A DNA stretch of 16,712 bases from JBCCMQ01 sp039026235 (GTDB lineage Bacteria > Pseudomonadota > Alphaproteobacteria > Rhodobacterales > Rhodobacteraceae), in assembly GCA_039026235.1 (NCBI GenBank), contig JBCCMQ010000028.1:1-16712 (forward strand), written 5' to 3'. The notes under the pieces were generated by a model, which was not told the origin of the DNA, did not search any database, and worked only from the letters and a program-made list of their open reading frames with translations. The translations under genes and the position numbers were made by a program. Below, one piece after another: positions 1-7,480 of the stretch (positions are counted from its first letter, which is position 1; each line of letters begins with the position of its first letter).

Positions 1-1
1 A

Positions 2-1168
2 ATGACGGAAATGGTGTATGGCGCGCTGCCCGAGCGCGTGGGAGAGCCGGTTCTCCCGCGTTGGTGGCGTACGGTGGACCGCTGGTCGATGGCCGGTGTC
101 CTTCTTTTGTTTACCATTGGCATCCTTCTGGGACTGGCCGCATCGCCGCCGCTGGCCGCCAAGAACGGGTTTGAACCTTTTCACTATGTGGAACGGCAGG
201 CGGTCTTTGGTGTGGTGGCGCTGTTGGCCATGGTGCTGACATCGATCATGTCGCCGCGGCTGGTGCGCCGCCTAGGCGTGGTGGGCTTTGCCTTGGCCTT
301 CGTGGCGCTGGCGCTGCTACCCGTTTTTGGAACCGACTTCGGCAAGGGTGCGGTCCGCTGGTATTCGCTGGGCTTTGCCAGCCTGCAGCCGTCGGAGTTT
401 CTGAAGCCCTGCTTCGTAATCGTAGCGGCCTGGGCCATGGCGGCATCCCATGAAATCAACGCGCCCCCGGGCAAGACGATTTCCTTTGCGATGGCGCTGA
501 TTATCGTGGCGTTTCTGGCCGCACAGCCGGATTTCGGCCAGGCCTGTCTGGTCCTGTTTTCCTGGGGCGTGATGTATTTCGTGGCCGGCGCGCCGATGAT
601 GCTATTGCTGGGGATCGCCGGCTGTGTGGTGATGGCCGGTGTCTTCGCCTACCAAAGTTCAGAGCATTTCGCACGGCGCATCGATGGGTTTCTGAACCCC
701 GAGATCGATCCCACGACCCAGCTTGGCTATGCCACCAATGCCATCCGCGAAGGCGGGCTTTTCGGCGTCGGCGTGGGCGAGGGCCAGGTAAAATGGTCGC
801 TTCCCGACGCGCATACCGATTTCATCATTGCCGTGGCGGCCGAAGAATACGGCCTTGTCCTGGTTCTTTTTGTGATCTTGATCTACGCGCTGATCACGGT
901 GCGCTCGCTTCTGCTTCTGATCCGTGAACGCGATCCTTTCATCCGCCTTGCCGGGACCGGCCTGGCCTGCGCCTTCGGCATTCAGGCCATCGTCAATCTG
1001 GGCGTCGCCGCCCGGCTTTTGCCGGCCAAGGGGATGACGCTTCCTTTCATCAGCTACGGCGGATCGTCTCTGATCGCCGGGGGGATTGCCATCGGCATGC
1101 TGCTGGCCTTCACGCGCAAGCGCCCGCAGGGCGAGATCGCCGATATTCTGGGCGGCCGGGGGCGCTAG
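2..1168 (+). CDS. ftsW: FtsW, septal peptidoglycan glycosyltransferase (SEDS family)
   Basis: This 388-residue polytopic inner-membrane protein polymerises lipid II into glycan strands at the division septum, together with a class B penicillin-binding protein (FtsI). SEDS hallmarks are visible in order: RWYSLG...LQPSEFLKP near residues 119-135, QPDFGQ near 174-179, the FtsW/RodA signature around PDAHTDFIIAVAAEEYG (about 268-284), and AKGMTLPFISYGGSS near the C-terminus. About ten hydrophobic segments are present. The ATG at the very edge of the window gives MTEMVYGALPERVGEPVLPRWW, which reads as a normal cytoplasmic N-terminus for this clade; an internal ATG nine bases later is possible. The stop codon shares its last base with the murG start. 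The upstream partner, probably murD, lies outside the window. Confidence 0.96.
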   Translation: MTEMVYGALPERVGEPVLPRWWRTVDRWSMAGVLLLFTIGILLGLAASPPLAAKNGFEPFHYVERQAVFGVVALLAMVLTSIMSPRLVRRLGVVGFALAFVALALLPVFGTDFGKGAVRWYSLGFASLQPSEFLKPCFVIVAAWAMAASHEINAPPGKTISFAMALIIVAFLAAQPDFGQACLVLFSWGVMYFVAGAPMMLLLGIAGCVVMAGVFAYQSSEHFARRIDGFLNPEIDPTTQLGYATNAIREGGLFGVGVGEGQVKWSLPDAHTDFIIAVAAEEYGLVLVLFVILIYALITVRSLLLLIRERDPFIRLAGTGLACAFGIQAIVNLGVAARLLPAKGMTLPFISYGGSSLIAGGIAIGMLLAFTRKRPQGEIADILGGRGR

Positions 1169-2265
1169 TGGGTGCGGGGCCGTTCCTGATGCTTGCCGCC
1201 GGAGGCACCGGCGGGCATATGTTCCCCGCCCAGTCGCTGGCCGAGACGATGCTGGCCCGCGGCTGGCGCGTTCATATGATGACCGATGCGCGGGGTGCGC
1301 GTTTTACCGGCGGGTTCGCGCCTCAGGTCGACATCCACGAAGTGCCCTCGGCGACCTTTTCCCGGGGCGGCGTGCTGTCCAAGGCCAAGGTGCCGTTTAC
1401 CATTCTCCGTGGGGCGGTCGCGGCCCGAGCAAGGATGCGCCGCGATACGCCCGATGTGGTGGTGGGCTTCGGTGGCTACCCGTCGATCCCGGCCCTTGCG
1501 AGCGCGTATCTGCTGGGCCTGCCGCGCATGATCCATGAACAAAACGGAGTGCCCGGTCGCGTCAACCGGCTGCTTGCCAAACATGTGAACGCCTTTGCCT
1601 GCGGCGTCTGGCCAACCAGGCTGCCGGACGGTGTGGCGGGTGCCCATACCGGAACCCCGGTCCGGGCCGCTGTCCTGGAACGGGCCGGCGCGCCTTACAT
1701 CCCGCCAGGAGACTATCCGATGTCGCTTCTCGTGGTGGGCGGCAGCCAGGGCGCCCGCATCCTGTCCGATGTGGTCCCCGCCGCCGTGGCGCAAATGCCC
1801 CAAGACCTGCGCGCGCGGCTTCGGGTCAGCCATCAGGCCCGCGGCGAGGACGAAGACCGTGTCCGCGCGGCTTATGCCGCCGCAGATGTGCAGGCCGAGG
1901 TCCTGCCGTTCTTCTCAGACCTGCCGTCGCGTCTGGCCGACAGCCAGCTGATCATCAGCCGCTCGGGCGCGTCCAGCGTGGCCGATATCGGCGTGATCGG
2001 GCGCCCGGCGATCCTGATCCCCTTCGCCGCCGCGACCGAAGACCATCAGACCGCCAACGCCCGCGGTCTGACCGACGCCGGCGCGGCCATCCTGATCCCG
2101 GAAAGCCTGCTTCGCGCCGACACGCTTGCAGAACAGATCACCGCCGTGCTGACGCAGCCGGACGCCGCCGTGCGTATGGCCCACGCGGCCCTTGCCGAGG
2201 GCATTCCGGATGCGGCTGACAGACTGGCGGAAATGGTGGAACAATTGGCAGAGAAACGCGCATGA
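1168..2265 (+). CDS. murG: MurG, UDP-GlcNAc:lipid I N-acetylglucosaminyltransferase
   Basis: MurG adds GlcNAc to lipid I on the inner face of the cytoplasmic membrane, making lipid II. The 365-residue length fits the GT28 family. The N-terminal Rossmann domain carries the glycine-rich loop GGTGGHMFPA (residues 12-21), FGGYPSIPA (101-109) and HEQNGVPGRVNRLL (123-136). The C-terminal UDP-GlcNAc domain carries VGGSQGAR (190-197), SRSGASSVADI (264-274) and a PFAAATEDHQTANA stretch (285-298), which holds the nucleotide-sugar contacts known for the family. The start is a GTG that overlaps the ftsW stop by one base (TAGTG), and murC starts inside its 3' end through an ATGA overlap. Nothing appears unusual in the protein. 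Confidence 0.96.
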   Translation: MGAGPFLMLAAGGTGGHMFPAQSLAETMLARGWRVHMMTDARGARFTGGFAPQVDIHEVPSATFSRGGVLSKAKVPFTILRGAVAARARMRRDTPDVVVGFGGYPSIPALASAYLLGLPRMIHEQNGVPGRVNRLLAKHVNAFACGVWPTRLPDGVAGAHTGTPVRAAVLERAGAPYIPPGDYPMSLLVVGGSQGARILSDVVPAAVAQMPQDLRARLRVSHQARGEDEDRVRAAYAAADVQAEVLPFFSDLPSRLADSQLIISRSGASSVADIGVIGRPAILIPFAAATEDHQTANARGLTDAGAAILIPESLLRADTLAEQITAVLTQPDAAVRMAHAALAEGIPDAADRLAEMVEQLAEKRA

Positions 2266-3662
2266 TGATTCAGGCAACAAAACTCCCCACTCAGCTGGGC
2301 GCGATCCACTTCGTGGGGATCGGCGGTATCGGCATGTCGGGCATCGCCGAGGTCCTGCTGAACCTGGGCTACCAGGTGCAGGGATCAGACCTGAAGGCGT
2401 CGAAGATCACCGCCCGGCTCAAGGATCTGGGCGCCACGATATTCGTCGGTCAGCGGGCCGAAAACCTTGAAGCCGCCGATGTCGTGGTGATCTCATCGGC
2501 GATCAAGCCGGGCAACGCCGAACTGGACGAAGCGCGCCGGCTGGGCCTGCCGGTGGTGCGCCGGGCCGAGATGCTGGCCGAACTCATGCGGATGAAATCG
2601 AACGTGGCGATTGCTGGCACCCACGGCAAGACAACGACGACGACCATGGTGGCCACGCTGCTCGATGCCGGCGGTCTTGATCCGACGGTGATCAACGGCG
2701 GTATCATCCATGCCTACGATTCCAATGCGCGCATGGGACAGGGCGAATGGATGGTGGTCGAAGCCGACGAAAGCGACGGCACCTTCAACCGGCTTCCCGC
2801 CACCATCGCCATCGTCACCAATATCGATGCCGAGCACATGGACCATTGGGGCGATTTCGACACGCTGCGCGCGGGATTTCAGGAATTCGTCTCGAACATC
2901 CCCTTCTACGGCCTTGCGGTGCTTTGCACGGACCACCCCGAGGTTCAGGCGCTGGCCGGTCGGATCACTGACCGCCGGATCGTCAGTTTCGGGCTGAACC
3001 CGCAGGCCGATGTGCGCGCTGTCAATCTCAAATACATGGGCGGGGTGGCGCATTTTGATGTGGCGCTGCAGACCGATGGATCGGTCATCGAAGACTGCAT
3101 GCTGCCGATGCCGGGCGACCACAATGTCTCGAACGCCCTATCGGCCATCGCCGTAGCGCGGCACCTCGGCATGAAAAACAGCGAAATCCGCGATGCCCTG
3201 GCCAGCTTCAAAGGGGTGAACCGGCGCTTCACGCGCGTGGGAACGGTCAATGGCGCGGCCATTATCGATGACTATGGCCACCACCCGGTCGAGATCGCGG
3301 CCGTTCTCAAGGCCGCGCGCCAAGCTGCCAAGGGCCGGGTGATCGCGGTCCACCAGCCGCACCGTTTCTCGCGCCTCTCCAGCCTGTTCGATGATTTCTG
3401 CACCTGCTTCAACGACGCCGATATCGTGGGCATCGCCGATGTTTTTGCTGCGGGCGAAGATCCGATCACCGGCGCGAGCCGCGACGATTTGGTCGAAGGC
3501 CTTGTGCGCCACGGCCACCGCGACGCACGCGCCGTCACCTCGGAAGATGATCTGGCGCGCCTTGTCGCGTCCGAGGCGCGGCCCGGAGATTACGTGGTCT
3601 GTCTGGGTGCAGGCACCATCTCGACCTGGGCCAACCGGCTTGAAGGCAGGCTGGCAGCATGA
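2262..3662 (+). CDS. murC: MurC, UDP-N-acetylmuramate--L-alanine ligase
   Basis: MurC is the cytoplasmic ATP-dependent ligase that adds L-Ala to UDP-MurNAc, the first step of stem-peptide synthesis. At 466 residues it matches the family. It shows the N-terminal UDP-binding loop HFVGIGGIGMSGIAE (16-30), the P-loop GTHGKTTTT (119-127), the metal-site motif EADESDGTF (167-175), NIDAEHMDHW (187-196), HNVSNALSA (287-295) and DDYGHHPVE (336-344), followed by HQPHRFSRL. Two adjacent ATG codons (2262 and 2265) could serve as start; the first overlaps the murG stop as ATGA. The protein ends at a TGA that overlaps another ATG (3659), the start of a doubtful 55-codon frame described separately. Confidence 0.97.
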   Translation: MMIQATKLPTQLGAIHFVGIGGIGMSGIAEVLLNLGYQVQGSDLKASKITARLKDLGATIFVGQRAENLEAADVVVISSAIKPGNAELDEARRLGLPVVRRAEMLAELMRMKSNVAIAGTHGKTTTTTMVATLLDAGGLDPTVINGGIIHAYDSNARMGQGEWMVVEADESDGTFNRLPATIAIVTNIDAEHMDHWGDFDTLRAGFQEFVSNIPFYGLAVLCTDHPEVQALAGRITDRRIVSFGLNPQADVRAVNLKYMGGVAHFDVALQTDGSVIEDCMLPMPGDHNVSNALSAIAVARHLGMKNSEIRDALASFKGVNRRFTRVGTVNGAAIIDDYGHHPVEIAAVLKAARQAAKGRVIAVHQPHRFSRLSSLFDDFCTCFNDADIVGIADVFAAGEDPITGASRDDLVEGLVRHGHRDARAVTSEDDLARLVASEARPGDYVVCLGAGTISTWANRLEGRLAA

Positions 3663-3826
3663 CCAAAGGGCGAGTAGCGAGGGATTATTTTCAACCGGTC
3701 GGCGGCTTTTCGCTGGCCACGACACGGCGGAACGCGGTAAGCTTCTGCCAGCCAAGACCGTCCGCCATTGCCGCGGTCTCGCGACGTCCAATAACCAGTG
3801 GCGCACATCTGCCGTTCCAGGTTTGA
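3659..3826 (+). other. Doubtful 55-codon frame coupled to the murC stop
   Basis: An ATG at 3659 overlaps the murC stop as ATGA and opens 55 codons, starting MTKGRVARDYFQP and ending LPFQV before a TGA at 3824-3826. The ATGA arrangement is exactly how other genes of this operon are joined. However, I recognise no family, the protein has no clear membrane segment or signal peptide, and its third codon positions look less GC-biased than those of the neighbours. It fills most of the otherwise empty 180-nt gap between murC and the first DUF2484-type gene. It may be a coupled small protein, a decayed remnant or chance. Confidence 0.2.
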
Positions 3827-3830
3827 TTGC

Positions 3831-3836
3831 AGGAGG
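3831..3836 (+). promoter_or_regulatory. Ribosome binding site of the first DUF2484-type gene
   Basis: A perfect AGGAGG lies six bases upstream of the GTG at 3843. It decides the start of the small membrane-protein gene in favour of 3843 over the in-frame GTG at 3798, which would add a hydrophilic 15-residue extension absent from the paralogue. Confidence 0.75.
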
Positions 3837-3842
3837 TTCCAA

Positions 3843-4121
3843 GTGACGCTTTCGGCGATTTTGTCCTGTTTGTGGGTGCTTGCGGCAAGCGTTGTTGCCT
3901 TGCTGCCGATGCGTCTTCAATACGCCCCCGGCCTTGCGCTTTTGCTGATGGCGCCGGTGCTGATTGGCCTTCTGGCGTGGGACTACGGATTACTAGTTGC
4001 TTGTCTCGCATTTGCAGGATTCGTCTCGATGTTTCGCAACCCTCTGATCTATCTTGGACGGAAAGTCCTGGGGCTTCCGGTTCGCCGTCCCGAGGCGGAC
4101 GCCAAGGGGGCTTCCGAATGA
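3843..4121 (+). CDS. Small membrane protein, DUF2484-like, copy 1
   Basis: This gene encodes a 92-residue inner-membrane protein of unknown function that starts with GTG behind a strong AGGAGG. The protein begins MTLSAILSCLWVLAASVVALLP, then has hydrophobic stretches at roughly residues 3-22, 28-45 and 48-61, and ends in a basic then acidic cytoplasmic-looking tail (LGRKVLGLPVRRPEADAKGASE). I assign it to the DUF2484-type proteins found between murC and murB in Rhodobacterales; this is from memory. It is a paralogue of the gene immediately downstream, with which it shares MTLS, the IL.CLW pattern, a conserved proline near 22 and the VS..R.P..YL pattern near 61-70. Its stop overlaps the next start as ATGA. 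The operon position suggests an accessory role in wall synthesis or division, but no catalytic residue is evident. Confidence 0.8.
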   Translation: MTLSAILSCLWVLAASVVALLPMRLQYAPGLALLLMAPVLIGLLAWDYGLLVACLAFAGFVSMFRNPLIYLGRKVLGLPVRRPEADAKGASE

Positions 4122-4393
4122 CGCTGTCGCTGATTCTCGCCTGTCTGTGGGCAATCAGCGCCTGTGTTTGTGCATTGTTTCCAAGCAAACATCACCATTG
4201 GCCGGCGGCCTATGTGCTGATCGCAATCGGCATTCCGCTTTTGGGCTATGTGACTTACCAGAACGGCCCCCTTGTGGGCTTTTTGGTTCTTCTGGCGGGC
4301 GTGTCCATCCTGCGCTGGCCGGTGCGCTATCTTATCCGCTGGATGAGCCGGCGCCTGACCGGCGGCGTGCGGCACTCGGAAAACCAGTCCTGA
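4118..4393 (+). CDS. Small membrane protein, DUF2484-like, copy 2
   Basis: This 91-residue membrane protein begins MTLSLILACLWAISACVCALFP and aligns by eye along its length with the preceding gene product, at roughly one third identity with a one-residue gap mid-way. It too has three hydrophobic stretches (about 3-21, 28-44 and 49-66) and a basic end (RYLIRWMSRRLTGG). The frame stays open upstream to 3827, but the ATG at 4118 is preferred. It overlaps the upstream stop as ATGA, has an AGGGGG at 4105-4110 seven bases upstream, and yields an N-terminus matching its paralogue. The function is unknown. A tandem duplication followed by divergence is the simple explanation for the pair. Confidence 0.8.
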   Translation: MTLSLILACLWAISACVCALFPSKHHHWPAAYVLIAIGIPLLGYVTYQNGPLVGFLVLLAGVSILRWPVRYLIRWMSRRLTGGVRHSENQS

Positions 4394-4394
4394 C

Positions 4395-4700
4395 ATGGCG
4401 GGTGGCCTTGCGGTGACCTTTGCCGTCTCGGCGCTGGCCTCTGCTGGGCTGGCGCTGATCGTCTTTCGCCTTCTGGCGGCGCGGGCCACTCCGGCACTGG
4501 TCTGGGCGGCTCTGGCCGCGCTTGCCCTGGCGTTCTGGGTGCTGGCGGTCCCGCGCGAACCGGTGGCACTGATCCAGGGCGATTTTCACAGCGGTCTCAA
4601 CGACTTCCTCTGGACGGCTTTGGTGGGCGTGCCGACCTTTGTGGGCGCTGTCGTCGGCACCGTCCTGGGTCGCCGCGCCCGGCGCAACGCCCATGCGTGA
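4395..4700 (+). CDS. Small hypothetical membrane protein upstream of murB
   Basis: This 101-residue protein starts at an ATG one base after the previous stop and overlaps the murB start by eight bases, so it sits firmly inside the operon. Three hydrophobic segments are visible: about residues 5-27, 33-51 and 70-91. A polar loop (PREPVALIQGDFHSGLNDF, about 53-71) lies between the second and third, and the tail is arginine-rich (GRRARRNAHA). It lacks the MTLS...CLW beginning of the two preceding proteins and I do not place it in that family. No function is recognisable. The coding call rests on tight junctions, hydrophobic periodicity and GC-rich third positions like the neighbours. Confidence 0.75.
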   Translation: MAGGLAVTFAVSALASAGLALIVFRLLAARATPALVWAALAALALAFWVLAVPREPVALIQGDFHSGLNDFLWTALVGVPTFVGAVVGTVLGRRARRNAHA

Positions 4701-5619
4701 TCTCGCTCCGCCCCGGGGCCGTCTGAGCGAAAACCGCCCGCTGGCCGATCTGACCTGGCTGCGCGTCGGCGGACCGGCGGACTGGCTTTTTCAACCGGCC
4801 GACGAAGACGATTTGGCCGATTTCCTGTCCCGCATTGATCCCGAGGTCGCGGTTTTTCCCCTGGGCGTTGGGTCCAACCTGATCGTACGCGATGGGGGCC
4901 TGCGCGCCGTCGTGGTGCGGCTGGGGCGCGGCTTTAACGCGGTGGAGTTTCGCGACGGTATGGTCGTCGCGGGCGCGGCGGCGCTTGATGCAATCGTGGC
5001 CCGCCGGGCGGCCGAGGCGGGCATGGATCTTACCTTTATGCGCACGATACCGGGCAGCATCGGTGGCGCGCTGCGCATGAACGCCGGCTGCTACGGCAGC
5101 TACATTGCCGATGTCTTTGTCAGCGCGCGGGCCGTGGCGCGCGACGGCACGCAGGTCACGCTCGGGCCCGACGACATGGCCTTCGCCTATCGCCAAACCG
5201 GTCTGCCGCCCGACATGATCATCACCCAGGCAGTGCTGCGGGGCCCTGCCGGAGACCCGGAAAAGCTGGCCCGCCACATGGAGGACCAGCTGGCCCGCCG
5301 TGATGCCAGCCAGCCCACCAAGGACCGCACAGCCGGATCGACCTTTCGCAATCCGGCCGGCTATTCCTCGACCGGGCGCGCCGACGACACCCATGATCTG
5401 AAAGCCTGGAAGCTGATTGATGATGCCGGCATGCGCGGGGCCACGCACGGTGGCGCGCAAATGTCGCCCAAACACGCGAACTTTCTGGTCAACACCGGCG
5501 GCGCCTCGGCTGCCGATCTGGAAGGATTGGGCGAAGAAGTGCGAAAAAAGGTTTTCCAGTCCAGCGGTCTGACGTTAGAATGGGAAATTATGCGTATAGG
5601 CGAACCCGGCACCGAATAG
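4693..5619 (+). CDS. murB: MurB, UDP-N-acetylenolpyruvoylglucosamine reductase
   Basis: MurB is the FAD- and NADPH-dependent enzyme that reduces UDP-GlcNAc-enolpyruvate to UDP-MurNAc in the cytoplasm. The 308-residue length suits a type II (short) MurB. Motifs in order are TWLRVGGPADWLFQP (21-35), GVGSNLIVRDGG (58-69), PGSIGGALRMNAGCYG (120-135, FAD binding), FAYR (164-167), GSTFRNPAG (215-223), where Ser216 corresponds to the family's proton-donating serine, AWKLIDDAGMRG (238-249), HANFLVN (261-267) and LEWEIMRIG (295-303) with the conserved glutamate Glu298. The ATG at 4693 is chosen because it overlaps the upstream stop by eight bases. An in-frame start at 4639 would add 18 residues that lie inside the preceding gene. 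Confidence 0.95.
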   Translation: MRDLAPPRGRLSENRPLADLTWLRVGGPADWLFQPADEDDLADFLSRIDPEVAVFPLGVGSNLIVRDGGLRAVVVRLGRGFNAVEFRDGMVVAGAAALDAIVARRAAEAGMDLTFMRTIPGSIGGALRMNAGCYGSYIADVFVSARAVARDGTQVTLGPDDMAFAYRQTGLPPDMIITQAVLRGPAGDPEKLARHMEDQLARRDASQPTKDRTAGSTFRNPAGYSSTGRADDTHDLKAWKLIDDAGMRGATHGGAQMSPKHANFLVNTGGASAADLEGLGEEVRKKVFQSSGLTLEWEIMRIGEPGTE

Positions 5620-5643
5620 ACCGGGGCGTTTGAGGCAAGAAAG

Positions 5644-5655
5644 CGCCGTAAGGCG
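5644..5655 (+). other. Small CGCC-GTAA-GGCG hairpin between murB and ddl
   Basis: A perfect four-base stem (5644-5647 with 5652-5655) closes a GTAA loop, which in RNA is a GNRA-type tetraloop. It lies in the 53-nt gap before ddl, one of the few non-overlapping junctions in the operon. No T-run follows, so it is not a terminator. A role in mRNA stability or ddl translation is speculation. Confidence 0.3.
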
Positions 5656-5672
5656 AAAGTAAACAGGCACGA

Positions 5673-6596
5673 ATGGCGGCTATGTCGAGCAGGGCAGCCT
5701 CCAGTGTGGCGGTACTAATGGGCGGGCCCTCGGCTGAACGCGAGGTTTCCCTGTCAACGGGTCGTGAATGCGCCGCCGCATTGCGGGACGAAGGATTTCA
5801 GGTGGTCGAGGTCGATGCGGGCCCCGATCTGGTTGAGCAATTGCATGCGATCAGGCCCGATGTCGCCTTCAACGCGCTGCACGGGCGCTGGGGCGAAGAC
5901 GGCTGCGTCCAGGGTATCCTTGAATGGCTGCGCATCCCCTATACCCATTCCGGTGTGCTGGCCTCGGCCCTGGCCATGGACAAGGAAAAGACCAAGGCGG
6001 TGTACCGCGCCCACGGGCTTCCCGTGGCCGACAGCCTGCTGGCCGCGCGCTCGGATATCGCCGCCGCCCATGTCATGGCGCCGCCCTATGTGGTCAAGCC
6101 CAATGCCGAAGGCTCCAGCGTGGGCATCTACATCGTCCACCGCGATGCCAACGGCCCGCCGCAGATCGCCGAGGATCTGCCCGAGACGCTGATGGTCGAA
6201 ACCTATGTGCCCGGCCGAGAGCTGACCGTCAGCGTCATGGATGGCCGCGCCATGACGGTGACCGATATCCTGACCGACGGCTGGTACGACTATCACGCGA
6301 AATATGCGCCGGGTGGGTCACGCCACGTTCTGCCCGCCGACATTCCGTCGGATGTCTTCGACGCCTGCATGGCCCACGCCGTGACCGCCCACCGCGCGCT
6401 TGGTTGCCGCGGTGTCAGTCGCACCGATTTCCGCTGTGATGCGACGCGCGGTCTTGACGGTCTTGTAACGCTTGAAACCAATACCCAGCCCGGCATGACA
6501 CCTACGTCGCTGACGCCGGAGCAGGCCGCACACACGGGGCTGGGCTTTGGTCCGCTCTGCCGGCTGTTGGTCGAGGATGCCACATGCGACCGCTAG
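5673..6596 (+). CDS. ddl: D-alanine--D-alanine ligase
   Basis: This ATP-grasp enzyme makes the D-Ala-D-Ala dipeptide for the pentapeptide stem. It has 307 residues, like DdlB. Motifs are GGPSAEREVSL (17-27), HGRWGEDGCVQG (70-81), the KEKTK segment (104-108), VKPNAEGSSVG (141-151), the omega-loop WYDYHAKY (204-211), RTDFRCD (250-256), and the metal and D-Ala site LETNTQPGMTPTSL (267-280), with Glu268 and Asn270 as likely magnesium ligands. The start could be the ATG at 5673 or the one at 5682; neither has a strong Shine-Dalgarno. The omega-loop tyrosines and lack of a lactate-type change fit a D-Ala, not a D-Lac, ligase. Its 3' end overlaps ftsQ by 13 bases. Confidence 0.95.
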   Translation: MAAMSSRAASSVAVLMGGPSAEREVSLSTGRECAAALRDEGFQVVEVDAGPDLVEQLHAIRPDVAFNALHGRWGEDGCVQGILEWLRIPYTHSGVLASALAMDKEKTKAVYRAHGLPVADSLLAARSDIAAAHVMAPPYVVKPNAEGSSVGIYIVHRDANGPPQIAEDLPETLMVETYVPGRELTVSVMDGRAMTVTDILTDGWYDYHAKYAPGGSRHVLPADIPSDVFDACMAHAVTAHRALGCRGVSRTDFRCDATRGLDGLVTLETNTQPGMTPTSLTPEQAAHTGLGFGPLCRLLVEDATCDR

Positions 6597-7480
6597 CGTT
6601 CCTGCACCGCCGCGCGCGTCCCGATCCGGCGCCGTCCCGTCTGTCCTACAGGCTGCACCGCCTTTGGCTGACGCCCCGCTTCCGTCTGGGCGTGCGGGTG
6701 ATCCTGCCCTGCGTTCTGACCTGTCTGGCGGGACTTCACTACCTCAGCCAGCCCCAGGTGGCCGAGGCAGTGCTGGCCTATGCTGCCGACGTGCGCCGCC
6801 AGATCGAGGAACGGCCCGAGTTCATGGTTAAGCTCATGGCCATCGACGGCGGCACCGAAGAGCTGTCACAGGACCTCCGCGAAGTGCTGCCGATCGATTT
6901 TCCGGTCAGCTCTTTCGATCTGGACCTCGAAGAGATCCGCCAGGCCGTCGAACAGCTTGACGTGGTCGAAAGCGCACAGGTGCGCATCCGTCCCGGCGGC
7001 GTGCTGCAGGTCGATGTGACCGAACGCACCCCGGCCGTGGTGTGGCGTGGCCCCCAGGGGCTGGAGCTTCTGGATGCGACCGGCCGCCGCGTGGCGCCCC
7101 TGGTCTCGCGCGGCACCGAACCTGATCTGCCGCTGATCCTCGGCACCGGCGCGGATGCGGCCGTACCCGAAGCGCTTGAACTCATGGCCATATCCGGCCC
7201 GATCGCAGGCCGGGTGCGGGGCATCGTGCGGATCGGCGAACGCCGCTGGGATCTGGTGCTTGACCGCGACCAGCGCATTCTTCTGCCGGAACAGGCGCCG
7301 GTGCCGGCCCTTGAGCGGGTGATCGCCCTGGATCAGGCGCCGCGCCTCGATCTTCTGTCGCGCCGCATCAGTGTGGTCGACATGCGCCTGGCCGAACGCC
7401 CGACAGTGCGCCTCGCGCCCGACAATTCGTACTTCCTCGGTGACACAGACCCGCAGAACGGAACGCTGCCCAATGAATGA
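6584..7480 (+). CDS. ftsQ: FtsQ, cell division protein
   Basis: This is a 298-residue bitopic membrane protein of the divisome. A basic cytoplasmic N-terminus (about 1-35) precedes one membrane segment (about 36-54). A POTRA domain follows at about 82-149, from KLMAIDGGTEEL through LPIDFPVSSFDLDLEEIRQAVEQLDVVESAQVRIRPGG in outline to VDVTERTPAVVW. The FtsQ beta domain begins at GLELLDATGRRV. In other bacteria FtsQ binds FtsB and FtsL and licenses the septal synthase, so it links this cluster's FtsW to the early ring proteins. The start overlaps the ddl stop by 13 bases and the ftsA start overlaps its own stop by eight. Sequence divergence is high in this family, so part of the call rests on its position between ddl and ftsA. 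Confidence 0.93.
   Translation: MRPLAFLHRRARPDPAPSRLSYRLHRLWLTPRFRLGVRVILPCVLTCLAGLHYLSQPQVAEAVLAYAADVRRQIEERPEFMVKLMAIDGGTEELSQDLREVLPIDFPVSSFDLDLEEIRQAVEQLDVVESAQVRIRPGGVLQVDVTERTPAVVWRGPQGLELLDATGRRVAPLVSRGTEPDLPLILGTGADAAVPEALELMAISGPIAGRVRGIVRIGERRWDLVLDRDQRILLPEQAPVPALERVIALDQAPRLDLLSRRISVVDMRLAERPTVRLAPDNSYFLGDTDPQNGTLPNE

Noticed and set aside
1165..1833. Long antisense frame inside murG (222 codons), with similar ones in ftsZ, lpxC and murC
   Set aside because: Long antisense frames are expected in GC-rich coding DNA. The sense frames carry complete family motifs and the antisense products have none.
7371..7472. Upstream extension of the ftsA frame by 34 codons
   Set aside because: The extension lies wholly within ftsQ in another frame, is Arg/Thr/Ser-rich, and the ATG at 7473 gives the normal FtsA N-terminus with an operon-style overlap.
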